The notes under the pieces: model-generated
The model's input: only the letters and a program-made list of their open reading frames with translations
Databases searched by the model: none
Told to the model about the DNA's origin: nothing
Position numbers and translations under genes: made by a program
Part shown: piece by piece, positions 34,862-42,594 of the stretch
How the letters are laid out: every line of letters starts with the position of its first letter
Position numbering within the stretch: the first letter of the stretch is position 1
Assembly: GCA_900548365.1 (NCBI GenBank)
Contig: URKM01000010.1
Coordinates: 1 to 52,578, forward strand
DNA: 52,578 nucleotides
Reading direction: 5' to 3'
DNA from: an uncultured Collinsella sp.
Lineage (GTDB): Bacteria > Actinomycetota > Coriobacteriia > Coriobacteriales > Coriobacteriaceae

Positions 34862-35265
34862 GGCCCTCCCTGCCATCCGGTGAAGCGGGCCCGTCGGCGC
34901 CGCCCCGGACAATCCGCATCGAATACACGATGCACCCGCGTTCTTGCTTGCTTTTCATCCTACCCAGCGCCGTAATTAATAGGACATATGTCCGTTATCG
35001 GTTCCACAGCGAATACAAAATCCAGCGCGCTGCGCCCGCTCGCTGGCAAAACTTCGCCACGACCCGCCCACGGAACGTCCATTAACTGGCGAAACCCCAG
35101 AACCGCGTTGATTTTTTGGGTAGTATTAAAGGGATTTGCAACATCTATAGCTTCACCCATATCTCGGCACCCCTGCCTCGCGCGGAGGTGCCGAGTTGTG
35201 AGTTAAGACCCCGCGTTGCGTGAACCTTCGAACGGGCCGCGCGCCCGAGACGGGAGAACCACGAT
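34862..35265. other. 404-bp divergent control region, nhaA/exchanger
   Basis: It lies between two divergent ion antiporter genes. It has A/T-rich promoter-like DNA around 35100-35150 and a 9-bp-stem hairpin at 35163-35195. No gene is supported, and I could not match it to a known riboswitch by eye. Confidence 0.5.
35163..35195 (+). promoter_or_regulatory. Leader hairpin upstream of the Ca/Na exchanger
   Basis: CTCGGCACC pairs with GGTGCCGAG across a 15-base loop, 70 bases before the start codon. There is no T-run, so it is not a plain terminator; it may be a leader structure. Confidence 0.4.
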
Positions 35266-36225
35266 ATGGTCCTCAACCTCCTCTTGATCATCCTCGGCAT
35301 CGCCATGCTGGTCCTTGGCGGCGACAAGCTCGTCGAAGGCGCCACGCATATCGGCAAGCGCTTCGGCATGTCCGACCGCGTGGCGGGCCTCACCATATGC
35401 GCCGTGGGTACCTCGATGCCCGAGGTCTTCGTGAGCGTCACCTCCACCATCGGCGGCAACTCCGGCATGGCAGTGGGCAACATCATGGGCAGCGACATGG
35501 CGAACCTGCTGCTCATCCTAGGTGTCAGCGCGATCATCGTCCCGCTAAACCTGGCGCACCGCACCACGCGCGTCGAGGTCCCCATGAGCATCGGCGCGGT
35601 CCTCGTCTTCGCGATCTTCGCCAACACCGGCAACTCGATCAACGCGGTGGAGGGAGCCATCCTGCTCGCCTGCTTCGTGCTGTTCATCGCCAACAGCGTC
35701 GTCGCCGGCATGCGCGAGGTCGAAGACGACGAGGCCGCCGGCACGAAGGCCGCGGAAGAACCGGATGACGGCCACTCGCTGCTGCTCGACTTCGTCTACA
35801 TCGTCGTTGCGATCGCCCTGCTGAAGCTCGGCGCCGACTTCGTCGTCGACAACGCCGTCGCCATCGCAAGCGCGCTGGGCGTGAGCCAGGTCCTCATCAG
35901 CCTCACGATCGTGTCCGTCGGTACGGCCCTGCCCGAGCTCGTCACGAGCTCTGTGGCCGCATTCAAGGGCAACGCCGACACCGCCGTGGGCAACGTCATG
36001 GGCTCGGTGATCACCAACCTGCTGCTGGTCGCGGGCGCTCCGGCGCTCTTCGCCCCCGTCGCGTTCAACCCGGTCCACAACCTGGACCTCGCCCTCATCG
36101 CCATCTTCGCGGTATGCATGGTGATCTTCACCTTCGTGGGGCGCACGCGCACCTTCTCGCGCCGCTGCGGCCTCATCTTCGTGATGTTCTACATCATCTA
36201 CCTCGCCTCGGCCATCCTGCGCTAA
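35266..36225 (+). CDS. Calcium/sodium antiporter, CaCA family (YrbG type)
   Basis: A 319-residue ten-helix cation exchanger with the two inverted alpha-repeats: AVGTSMPEVFVSVTSTIGG with AVGNIMGSDMANLL, and SVGTALPELVTSSVAAFKG with AVGNVMGSVITNLL. The acidic residue of each GT(S/A)xPE is the ion ligand. In the usual motif GSNIxN, the first repeat here reads GSDMAN and the second GSVITN, so ion selectivity may differ. A cytoplasmic acidic loop (EVEDDEAAG) separates the halves. Gene divergent from nhaA. Confidence 0.9.
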   Translation: MVLNLLLIILGIAMLVLGGDKLVEGATHIGKRFGMSDRVAGLTICAVGTSMPEVFVSVTSTIGGNSGMAVGNIMGSDMANLLLILGVSAIIVPLNLAHRTTRVEVPMSIGAVLVFAIFANTGNSINAVEGAILLACFVLFIANSVVAGMREVEDDEAAGTKAAEEPDDGHSLLLDFVYIVVAIALLKLGADFVVDNAVAIASALGVSQVLISLTIVSVGTALPELVTSSVAAFKGNADTAVGNVMGSVITNLLLVAGAPALFAPVAFNPVHNLDLALIAIFAVCMVIFTFVGRTRTFSRRCGLIFVMFYIIYLASAILR

Positions 36226-36288
36226 GCAGCCCCGAACACTGCTCGAACATGGCGGCGAACGGCACCGCGCCGCAGCCGCATCCACGCT

Positions 36289-36332
36289 AAAAAAACGCCT
36301 CGCAGTTCACAACCGGACTGCAAGGCGTTTCT
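36289..36332. terminator. Strong intrinsic terminator, mainly for ppaC
   Basis: A 13-bp stem with one mismatch (36294-36306 with 36317-36329) is followed by seven T on the minus strand and by TTT on the plus strand, between the converging exchanger and ppaC genes. Confidence 0.88.
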
Positions 36333-36366
36333 CGATCATGCTGACGGGCGCGCAGGCCCTGACGGG

Positions 36367-37308
36367 CTAGTTGGCGGCGAGGATGGGCGCGGCGACCTGC
36401 TTCTTGCGGGAGAGCACGCCGGGCATCCACACGCCCTCGGCGACGTCGGCGATCTCAAGGCCCTTCTGAGCGGCCTCGGTATCGCCCTCGAGCAGGACCT
36501 GGGAGCCCTCCTCCATGATGTCGGTGAGGCACAGCACGATGCCGTCGGCGGCCTTCTCAGCAGCATAGGCGCGCATGGCCTCGCGAATCTCGGGGATCAT
36601 GCCGAGCGCGCGGGACTTGTCGACCGTCTCGTACTGGCCGATGAGGAGCTTCTTGCCGGCGACCTCGAACATCTTGATGTCGTTACCCACCATCTCGGCG
36701 GCGGTGAAGGAGCCGGATGGACGGGTGAGGAAGACCTCCATGCCGAACTTGACCGGGTCGACGCCGAGCTGCTCGCCGAGCTTCGCGGCGATCGCGGCGT
36801 CCACATCGGTGGCGGTGGGGCTCTTGAGCATGAGGGTGTCGGTCATCATGGCAGAAAGCAGCAGCTTGGCCTGGGTATCCGTGGGCTCGACGCCCACGAC
36901 CTCGAACAGCTTGGCCACGATGGAGCAGGAGGAGCCCCAGGGCAGCGCCACGATGTGCAGCGGGGCGGCGGTGGTGAAATCGCCGAAGCGATGGTGATCG
37001 ACGACGCCGAAGATGGTGGCGTTCTCAAGGCCGGCGACGGACTGGCCGGGCTCGTTGTGGTCGGTGAGGATGACGAGCTGGGCCTCTTCGCCCTCGGCGG
37101 CGGGCTCGATGGCGTCGATCAGCGTCGGAGCGGGCACGCCGGCGTCCTCGAGCAGCTTGGCGGACTCGGCCGGCAGCGGACCCAGGCAGCAGGCGGTGTA
37201 GGTGTTGCCCTGATACTCGAGCTGGTTGAGCAGCTGAGACAGGACGACGGACGACATGATGGCGTCGTTATCGGGATTCTGGTGACCAAAAACAAGAACG
37301 TTGCTCAT
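36367..37308 (-). CDS. ppaC: Manganese-dependent inorganic pyrophosphatase
   Basis: A 313-residue DHH-family (class II) pyrophosphatase. It has FGHQNPDNDAI, LTDHNEPGQS, VVDHHRFGDF (the DHH motif) and the C-terminal DHHA2 domain with RPSGSFTAAEM and SRKKQV, the substrate-gripping Arg-Lys-Lys. It drives biosynthetic reactions by removing pyrophosphate. GGAGGG precedes ATG 37308. Confidence 0.95.
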   Translation of the reverse strand: MSNVLVFGHQNPDNDAIMSSVVLSQLLNQLEYQGNTYTACCLGPLPAESAKLLEDAGVPAPTLIDAIEPAAEGEEAQLVILTDHNEPGQSVAGLENATIFGVVDHHRFGDFTTAAPLHIVALPWGSSCSIVAKLFEVVGVEPTDTQAKLLLSAMMTDTLMLKSPTATDVDAAIAAKLGEQLGVDPVKFGMEVFLTRPSGSFTAAEMVGNDIKMFEVAGKKLLIGQYETVDKSRALGMIPEIREAMRAYAAEKAADGIVLCLTDIMEEGSQVLLEGDTEAAQKGLEIADVAEGVWMPGVLSRKKQVAAPILAAN

Positions 37309-37360
37309 TAGTTCCCTCCGTAAGGACAGATGGTACTCGGATGCTCACTATCCTAGCACG

Positions 37361-38518
37361 TCAGCAGGCGCGCGGGCGCTCGCGCTCCCAATAGGCCCAG
37401 ATGACATCGGCAACCCGCGCGGCATCGTTGATGTTGACTACGGGCACATCGAGGCCGATTCGGTTCGCCAGCGCGTCGTTGCATGCGATGGCGAGCGTCT
37501 CATCGCTCACCAAGTCGAGCGAGCTCTGCCCCCGCAGGCGGTCGACGCCCGAGCGCGCCACGACCACGTTGGTCAAGCCGGCGGCTTTATAGCCCTCAAC
37601 GACCACCATATCGACGTCGGTGAAACGGTCGAGCAGGATATCCAGCGGCATCTCGTTTTCCGTGTCGCCGTACTCGGCGAAACGATTCGCGCATATCAAG
37701 CCCACGTGGCGACTGCCCGCCTGGGCATGGCGCCAGGAGTCCTTACCCGGCACGTCGATATCGAATCCCTGGTGCCCATGGTGCTTGATCGAACCCACGC
37801 GCATCCCGCGCGCCGTCAGCTCGGCGATCACCTTCTCGACGAGCGTGGTCTTACCGGAATTCTGATAGCCGATAAATGCGACGGCGGGTGCGCGCCGCGG
37901 CAGCGAAGGCTCGGCTTCGGTTGCGCTGAACACCTGCGTCAGACGGCCGTCGCCCTCGGCTGAAGCGGCTTGATCGACCTCGGCGGGCACGCGCGCCCAC
38001 GTTCCCGAACGGCCTCCCTCCTTGAGCAGCAGGCGCGTATCCACGATCTCCATCGCGCGGTCGACCGCCTTGCACATGTCGTAGATGGTGAGCGCCGCGA
38101 CGCTCGCCGCGGTGAGCGCCTCCATCTCGATACCCGTCACGCCGGTAACGCCGCAGGTGGCAAGCACGTGGAACCCCACGCGGCCGTCGGCGCGGGCAGC
38201 GGGGCCGACGGCGGGAATGGGCTCGATCTCCACCTTCGCCTTGGTGATGTTGAGCGGATGGCACATGGGAATCAGGTCGCTCGTGCGCTTGGACGCCATG
38301 ATGCCCGCGACACGCGCGCAGGCGAGCACGTCGCCCTTCTTCGCCCGGTCTTCGAGCACCATCGCCTGCGTCTCCGGATGCATCAGGATGCTCGACTCCG
38401 CCACCGCGATGCGGCGGGTCGTATCCTTCTCGGAGACGTCGACCATGCGCACCTCGCCGGCCTCGTCGACATGGGTGAGCTCGTCGCGATACGCATCGCG
38501 GGATGCAGCGTCTTCCAT
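37361..38518 (-). CDS. moaC: MoaC-MobB fusion for molybdenum cofactor
   Basis: A 385-residue fusion. Residues ~1-175 are MoaC (cyclic pyranopterin monophosphate synthase): MVDVSEKDTTRRIA, GIMASKRTSDLIPMCHPL, and TGIEMEALTAASVAALTIYDM with the active-site Asp-Met-Cys-Lys region. After a linker, residues ~215-385 are MobB: VAFIGYQNSGKTTLVEKVI (P-loop), IKHHGHQGFDID, and VVVEGYKAAGL. MobB aids guanine-dinucleotide attachment in Mo-bisMGD enzymes. AAGGAG 7 bases before ATG 38518 sets the start within a longer open frame. moaA lies upstream across a 62-bp tandem repeat. moaE, moaD, moeA and mobA are not in the window. Confidence 0.92.
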   Translation of the reverse strand: MEDAASRDAYRDELTHVDEAGEVRMVDVSEKDTTRRIAVAESSILMHPETQAMVLEDRAKKGDVLACARVAGIMASKRTSDLIPMCHPLNITKAKVEIEPIPAVGPAARADGRVGFHVLATCGVTGVTGIEMEALTAASVAALTIYDMCKAVDRAMEIVDTRLLLKEGGRSGTWARVPAEVDQAASAEGDGRLTQVFSATEAEPSLPRRAPAVAFIGYQNSGKTTLVEKVIAELTARGMRVGSIKHHGHQGFDIDVPGKDSWRHAQAGSRHVGLICANRFAEYGDTENEMPLDILLDRFTDVDMVVVEGYKAAGLTNVVVARSGVDRLRGQSSLDLVSDETLAIACNDALANRIGLDVPVVNINDAARVADVIWAYWERERPRAC

Positions 38519-38947
38519 AGTGGGCTCCTTGTACTCAAAGCGAATGTTTCCCCATTGTAGCGCGGACTCGCCCATCCGAAGTCCATCCAACCCGCAGCCG
38601 CCAACGTCCCACACGGCCATAGCGCTATCACGCGTTCAGCGCCGTCTACCAGCGGGCTCGCTGTGCCCGCCGGCTCCGCGGGCGAGTTCGGAGCCAGCTA
38701 GCCGCCTGCGAGGGCGGGCTCGCTGTGCCCGCTGGCTCCGTGGGCGAGTTCGGAGCCAGCTGGCCGCCTGCGAGGGCGGGCTCGCTGTGCCCGCTGGCTC
38801 CGTGGGCGAGTTCGGAGCCAGCTGGCCGCCCACAAAGCAGAGATATGCTGCGTCCGTTGGCTCCAACCTTAAACGGCGCGCAAGTCTGCGGAGTCGACGG
38901 CGCACCCGGCTCACCAGCGATGGCTGAAGATGAAGCACGTGGGCGTG
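38519..38947. other. 429-bp spacer between moaA and moaC-mobB
   Basis: It is occupied mainly by the 62-bp tandem repeat at 38652-38830. Open frames across the repeat change with each copy because 62 is not a multiple of three, so none is likely coding. Confidence 0.6.
38652..38830. repeat. Tandem repeat, period 62 bp, 2.9 copies, each with a hairpin
   Basis: Units begin at 38652, 38714 and 38776 with GCGGGCTCGCTGTGCCCG. The second and third units agree wherever both are present; the first differs at only a few positions. Each contains GCTGGCTCC and GGAGCCAGC as a 9-bp inverted repeat around 12 bases (the first unit has a one-base variant). It lies in the moaA/moaC spacer. Confidence 0.9.
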
Positions 38948-40012
38948 CTAACCGCCGATCTGCGACATGAAGCGCTCGGTCCCCTCGATCACCTCGTGCT
39001 CACGAGGCTTATGCGACACGGCATCGCGCCAGATACGCGCGACCGCGTCGTCATCGCCGGCGCGCAGGGCATCGAACACCCGGTACTCCGCGTCGGAGAA
39101 CAAGCAAGGGCGAATGGCACCATCGGCCGTCAGGCGCATGCGGTTACAGCTCGCGCAAAAATGGTTCGACATGGCCGAGATGAACCCCACGGTTCCAACC
39201 GCATCGGGGAAGCGCCAGTAGCGCGCCGGACCCGCGCCCGCAGGCGCGCCGCCGTCGCCCACCGCCTCGAGCGCCCCGATACCTGCCGCCGCGGCCTCGG
39301 CATCGATGCGCCCGCGCAGCTCGCGCGAGGGCACGGTGTCGCTCGCACCCCATGCCTCGGGACGCAGTTCGCCCGCCGGCTCCTCGCCAGCATCCGTTGC
39401 CCGAAACCCGCGCTCCTCGTCGCTACCGATGGGCATGTACTCGATGAAGCGCACGTGGATGGGCCGTTCGAGCGTGAGGCGGGCCATGCCGAATACGTCT
39501 TGCTGTAGGCGGCGCACGACCACGCAGTTCACCTTCACCGGATGAAAGCCATACGCCAACGCTGCATCGATGCCGGCAAGCGCCTGCTCGACGCGGCCCA
39601 GACGCGTGATGGCGCCAAACTGCACCGGGTCGAGAGTATCGAGCGAGATGTTCACGCGGTCGAGCCCGGCGTCTTTGAGCGCGCCCGCCATACGCGGCAG
39701 CAGCGCGCCGTTGGTGGTGAGCGAGATGTCCTCGATCTGCGGAATCGCGCGGATCTCCTCGATCAGCGGGATGATGCGATGGCTCACCAGCGGCTCGCCG
39801 CCGGTCAGGCGAACGCTCTTGACTCCCTCGTACGCAGCGATACGCACGAAGCGCGCGATCTCCTCGGTGCTCAGCATCTCCTCATGCGAACGCGGCGCCA
39901 CGCCCTCGGCGGGCATGCAGTACACGCATCGAAAGTTGCATTTATCCGTGACGGCGATGCGCAGGTAGCTTATCCTTCGGTCAAACCCGTCTTGAAGCGC
40001 ATGTTGTACCAC
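38948..40012 (-). CDS. moaA: GTP 3',8-cyclase MoaA
   Basis: A 354-residue radical SAM enzyme, first step of molybdopterin synthesis. The radical SAM cluster is CNFRCVYC, the GGEPL motif is RLTGGEPL, and a second Fe-S site uses CASCN plus a later Cys in AIRPCLFS. The C-terminus ends in Gly-Gly, needed in the family. A Gly/Ala-rich insertion (about residues 210-245) precedes the C-terminal cluster. The start is GTG at 40012 with GGGGG 6 bases upstream; there is no suitable ATG. Confidence 0.94.
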   Translation of the reverse strand: MVQHALQDGFDRRISYLRIAVTDKCNFRCVYCMPAEGVAPRSHEEMLSTEEIARFVRIAAYEGVKSVRLTGGEPLVSHRIIPLIEEIRAIPQIEDISLTTNGALLPRMAGALKDAGLDRVNISLDTLDPVQFGAITRLGRVEQALAGIDAALAYGFHPVKVNCVVVRRLQQDVFGMARLTLERPIHVRFIEYMPIGSDEERGFRATDAGEEPAGELRPEAWGASDTVPSRELRGRIDAEAAAAGIGALEAVGDGGAPAGAGPARYWRFPDAVGTVGFISAMSNHFCASCNRMRLTADGAIRPCLFSDAEYRVFDALRAGDDDAVARIWRDAVSHKPREHEVIEGTERFMSQIGG

Positions 40013-40030
40013 GCAAGGCCCCCGTTCACC

Positions 40031-40064
40031 ATGATTCGAAGCTTTATTCTTCGCTCAGAATCAT
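40031..40064. promoter_or_regulatory. Bulged inverted repeat in the moaA promoter/leader
   Basis: ATGATT pairs with AATCAT and CGAAG with CTTCG, with five unpaired bases on one side. On the minus strand it overlaps TATGAT, a good -10 match 47-52 bases upstream of the start codon. No convincing -35 at standard spacing was found. It could be an operator. Confidence 0.4.
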
Positions 40065-40119
40065 AACGCATGAGCCGACCGCGCGGTCACACCGACGTTC
40101 CATCCCGACGCAAGGGTGC

Positions 40120-40938
40120 TTACGCCCCGTACGCCCGCTTCTCAGCCGTGCGGCCCGCGCGTATGCCGCGCAGCACCGCCTCGCGCAGCGCGGGGATGCG
40201 CGCCTTGTCCATCTGGGGAACCCCCTCGAGCCTATAGGGAATCCCCAGCTTCTCGTATTTCACGATCCCCATGGTGTGGTACGGCAGGAGCTCCAAACCC
40301 ACCACGTTTCGCCACGGCGCGATCAGCCGGCCGAGTGCCTCGCACTCCTCCTCGGTATCGGTGATGCCGGGCACGATCACATGGCGTATGACCGTCTTGA
40401 TGCCGCGGCGCGCCAACTCGTCGCCGAACGCGATGATACGCTCCGGATTGCATCCCGTGAGCTCGCGATGGCCCGTCGGATCGGAGTGCTTGATATCGAG
40501 CAGCACCATGTCCGTCTCGCTCAGCGCCGCGTCGAACCGTTCGGGATGCCGCTCGTCATATGCATAGCCGCAGCTATCCAGACAGGTGTGGATCCGCCCG
40601 CGCGGCGCCTCGTGGGCGGCGCGGAACAGATCGGCCAGAAACTTCGGCTGGAGCAGCGGCTCGCCGCCCGTAACCGTGATGCCGCCCGATTTGTAGAACT
40701 GGCGATTGCTTTCGAACTCCTCCAACAGCTTTTCGACCGATACCATGCTGCCGGCATTGACCGCCCAGGTATCCGGGTTGTGGCAGTACGCGCAGCGCAT
40801 GGGGCAGCCCTGCGTGAAGACCACGAAGCGGATACCGGGTCCATCGACCGTGCCCATGCTCTCGATGGAATGGATGCGTCCGAGTTCATAGCGCGAAGAC
40901 GCCGCCTCGGCGTCCGCTTCGAAAATCTTTTGAGCCAT
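40120..40938 (-). CDS. pflA: Pyruvate formate-lyase activating enzyme
   Basis: A 272-residue radical SAM activase that installs the glycyl radical. It has SMGTVDGPGIRFVVFTQGC, the cluster CPMRCAYC, GGITVTGGEPLLQ, and LDIKHSDPTGHRELTG. This matches the short PflA type with no extra ferredoxin insert, so it is assigned to the pyruvate formate-lyase in this window rather than to another glycyl radical enzyme. AAGGAG precedes ATG 40938. It is 3 kb from the catalytic genes, separated by metY and a permease. Confidence 0.93.
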   Translation of the reverse strand: MAQKIFEADAEAASSRYELGRIHSIESMGTVDGPGIRFVVFTQGCPMRCAYCHNPDTWAVNAGSMVSVEKLLEEFESNRQFYKSGGITVTGGEPLLQPKFLADLFRAAHEAPRGRIHTCLDSCGYAYDERHPERFDAALSETDMVLLDIKHSDPTGHRELTGCNPERIIAFGDELARRGIKTVIRHVIVPGITDTEEECEALGRLIAPWRNVVGLELLPYHTMGIVKYEKLGIPYRLEGVPQMDKARIPALREAVLRGIRAGRTAEKRAYGA

Positions 40939-41014
40939 GCGTGCTCCTTCACGAGTTGGTCTGCATCTATTCTAGAGCACGCACAGCCCCTTCAATGTGC
41001 TTCTTTTACCGCGG

Positions 41015-42346
41015 TTATCCAACCGCCCCATCGTCGGCGGCATCCAGTGCGGTAAACGCCTGATCGAGGTCCCAAATGATATCTTCAGCAGCCTCGGTGC
41101 CTATAGAAAGGCGGATGGTGGATGGCGTGATGCCCTGATCCGCCAGCTCGGCATCGGTGAGCTGCGAATGCGTGGTGGTCGCCGGATGAATCACCAGGCT
41201 CTTCACGTCCGCCACGTTCGCCAGCAGGCTGAACACCTGCAACTGATCGATAAAGGTCCAAGCCGCCTCTTTACCGCCGCGAATCTCGAAGGTGAAGATC
41301 GATGCGCCGCCGTGCGGGAAATACTTGGTATAAAGCGCATGATCGGGATGATCGGGCAAGCTGGGGTGGTTCACGCGCAAGACGCGCGGATGGGAGGCGA
41401 GATACTCCACCACGCGCCGGGTGTTCTCGATGTGCCGATCGAGACGCAGCGAAAGCGTCTCCGTACCCTGCAACAAAACCCATGCGTTAAACGGCGAGAT
41501 GCACGGGCCCTCGTCGCGCAGCAGAATGGCGCGCACATAGGTCGCAAACGCTGCGGGACCTGCTGCTTCCACAAACGAGATGCCATGGTAGCTCGGGTTG
41601 GGTTCCGCGATGGGCGCGTATTTGCCGCTCGCCGCCCAGTCGAACGTGCCGCCATCTACGATGATGCCGCCCAAACTCGTCCCATGTCCGCCGATGAACT
41701 TCGTCGCAGAATGCACCACGATGTCCGCCCCGTGCTCCAGCGGCCGAAACAGATACGGCGTGCCGAACGTATTATCGACCACCACGGGCACACCGTGCGC
41801 GTGGGCGACCCGCGCGATCGCATCGATGTCCGGGATATCCGAATTAGGGTTGCCCAGCGTCTCCAAGTACACGAGCGCCGTTTCGGGACGAATCGCCGCC
41901 GAAACCTCGTCCACACCATGTGCATCCACGAACGTCGTCTCTATGCCGAACCCTGCGAGCGTATGCTCAAGCAGGTTGTATGTGCCGCCATAGATGGTCT
42001 TCTGCGCCACCACATGGGCGCCCGCCTGGGCCAGAGCTTGGATGGTCAGCGTGATCGCCGCTGCGCCCGAGGCAACAGCCAGGGCGGCCACACCGCCTTC
42101 AAGCGCCGCGATGCGCTCCTCCAGCACCGCCTGCGTGGTGTTGGTCAGACGGCCATAGATGTTTCCCGCATCTGCCAAACCAAAGCGATCCGCCGCATGC
42201 TGGGAATTCTTGAACACGTAGCTCGTTGTCTGATAGATGGGAACCGCACGCGAATCCGTTGCCGAATCGGGTTGCTCTTGTCCCACATGCAGCTGCAGCG
42301 TGTCGAAATGAAACGTGTGAAGCGGATTATCGATGTAGCGCCCCAT
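41015..42346 (-). CDS. metY: O-acetylhomoserine sulfhydrylase / cystathionine-gamma-synthase family
   Basis: A 443-residue PLP enzyme of the Cys/Met metabolism family; length and sequence favour O-acetylhomoserine aminocarboxypropyltransferase. It has FDTLQLHVGQ, IYQTTSYVF, the active-site Tyr in NIYGRLTNTTQ, EGGVAALAVASGAAA, and the PLP lysine in VVHSATKFIGGHGTS. It makes homocysteine from O-acetylhomoserine and sulfide. Start ATG 42346 has AAGGAGG 7 bases upstream. Its promoter and a palindromic operator are visible just upstream. Confidence 0.93.
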   Translation of the reverse strand: MGRYIDNPLHTFHFDTLQLHVGQEQPDSATDSRAVPIYQTTSYVFKNSQHAADRFGLADAGNIYGRLTNTTQAVLEERIAALEGGVAALAVASGAAAITLTIQALAQAGAHVVAQKTIYGGTYNLLEHTLAGFGIETTFVDAHGVDEVSAAIRPETALVYLETLGNPNSDIPDIDAIARVAHAHGVPVVVDNTFGTPYLFRPLEHGADIVVHSATKFIGGHGTSLGGIIVDGGTFDWAASGKYAPIAEPNPSYHGISFVEAAGPAAFATYVRAILLRDEGPCISPFNAWVLLQGTETLSLRLDRHIENTRRVVEYLASHPRVLRVNHPSLPDHPDHALYTKYFPHGGASIFTFEIRGGKEAAWTFIDQLQVFSLLANVADVKSLVIHPATTTHSQLTDAELADQGITPSTIRLSIGTEAAEDIIWDLDQAFTALDAADDGAVG

Positions 42347-42376
42347 CTTCTTCCTCCTTGATTAGCATTCCTCCCG

Positions 42377-42405
42377 TAATTACCTACTGGTTTAGTAGTT
42401 AATTA
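42377..42405. promoter_or_regulatory. Rrf2-type palindromic operator of metY
   Basis: TAATTA-C-CTACT-GGTTT-AGTAG-T-TAATTA: 11 of 12 positions per arm pair around a 5-base spacer. It overlaps the predicted transcription start, 31 bases before the start codon. The CTACT...AGTAG core resembles sites of Rrf2 regulators of cysteine metabolism (inference). Confidence 0.7.
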
Positions 42406-42412
42406 GTTGCGC

Positions 42413-42441
42413 ATGCTACCGCTCCGGTCGCTTCAGGTCAA
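42413..42441 (-). promoter_or_regulatory. Sigma-70-type promoter of metY
   Basis: On the minus strand, TTGACC (42441-42436) and TAGCAT (42418-42413) are separated by exactly 17 bases. The predicted start falls at the edge of the palindrome, so a bound repressor would block RNA polymerase. Confidence 0.65.
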
Positions 42442-42594
42442 ACCCGTGATCGCCGCTGATTACCATGTTGTTACACGCCCGCATGCGCCCGCATGAATCC
42501 GTGCGCCTTCCTGCGCTGCGAGAGCAAACGACCGCATGGGGTACGAACCTTGTCGTATCATCAATAAGCCGAATAACGAACAAAGGGAACATTC

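Noticed and set aside
35100..35265. Known sodium, manganese or guanidine riboswitch
   Set aside because: Only a single simple hairpin is visible; no conserved core of any class I could recall.
38652..38830. CRISPR array
   Set aside because: The 62-bp units are contiguous with no variable spacers, so it is a plain tandem repeat.
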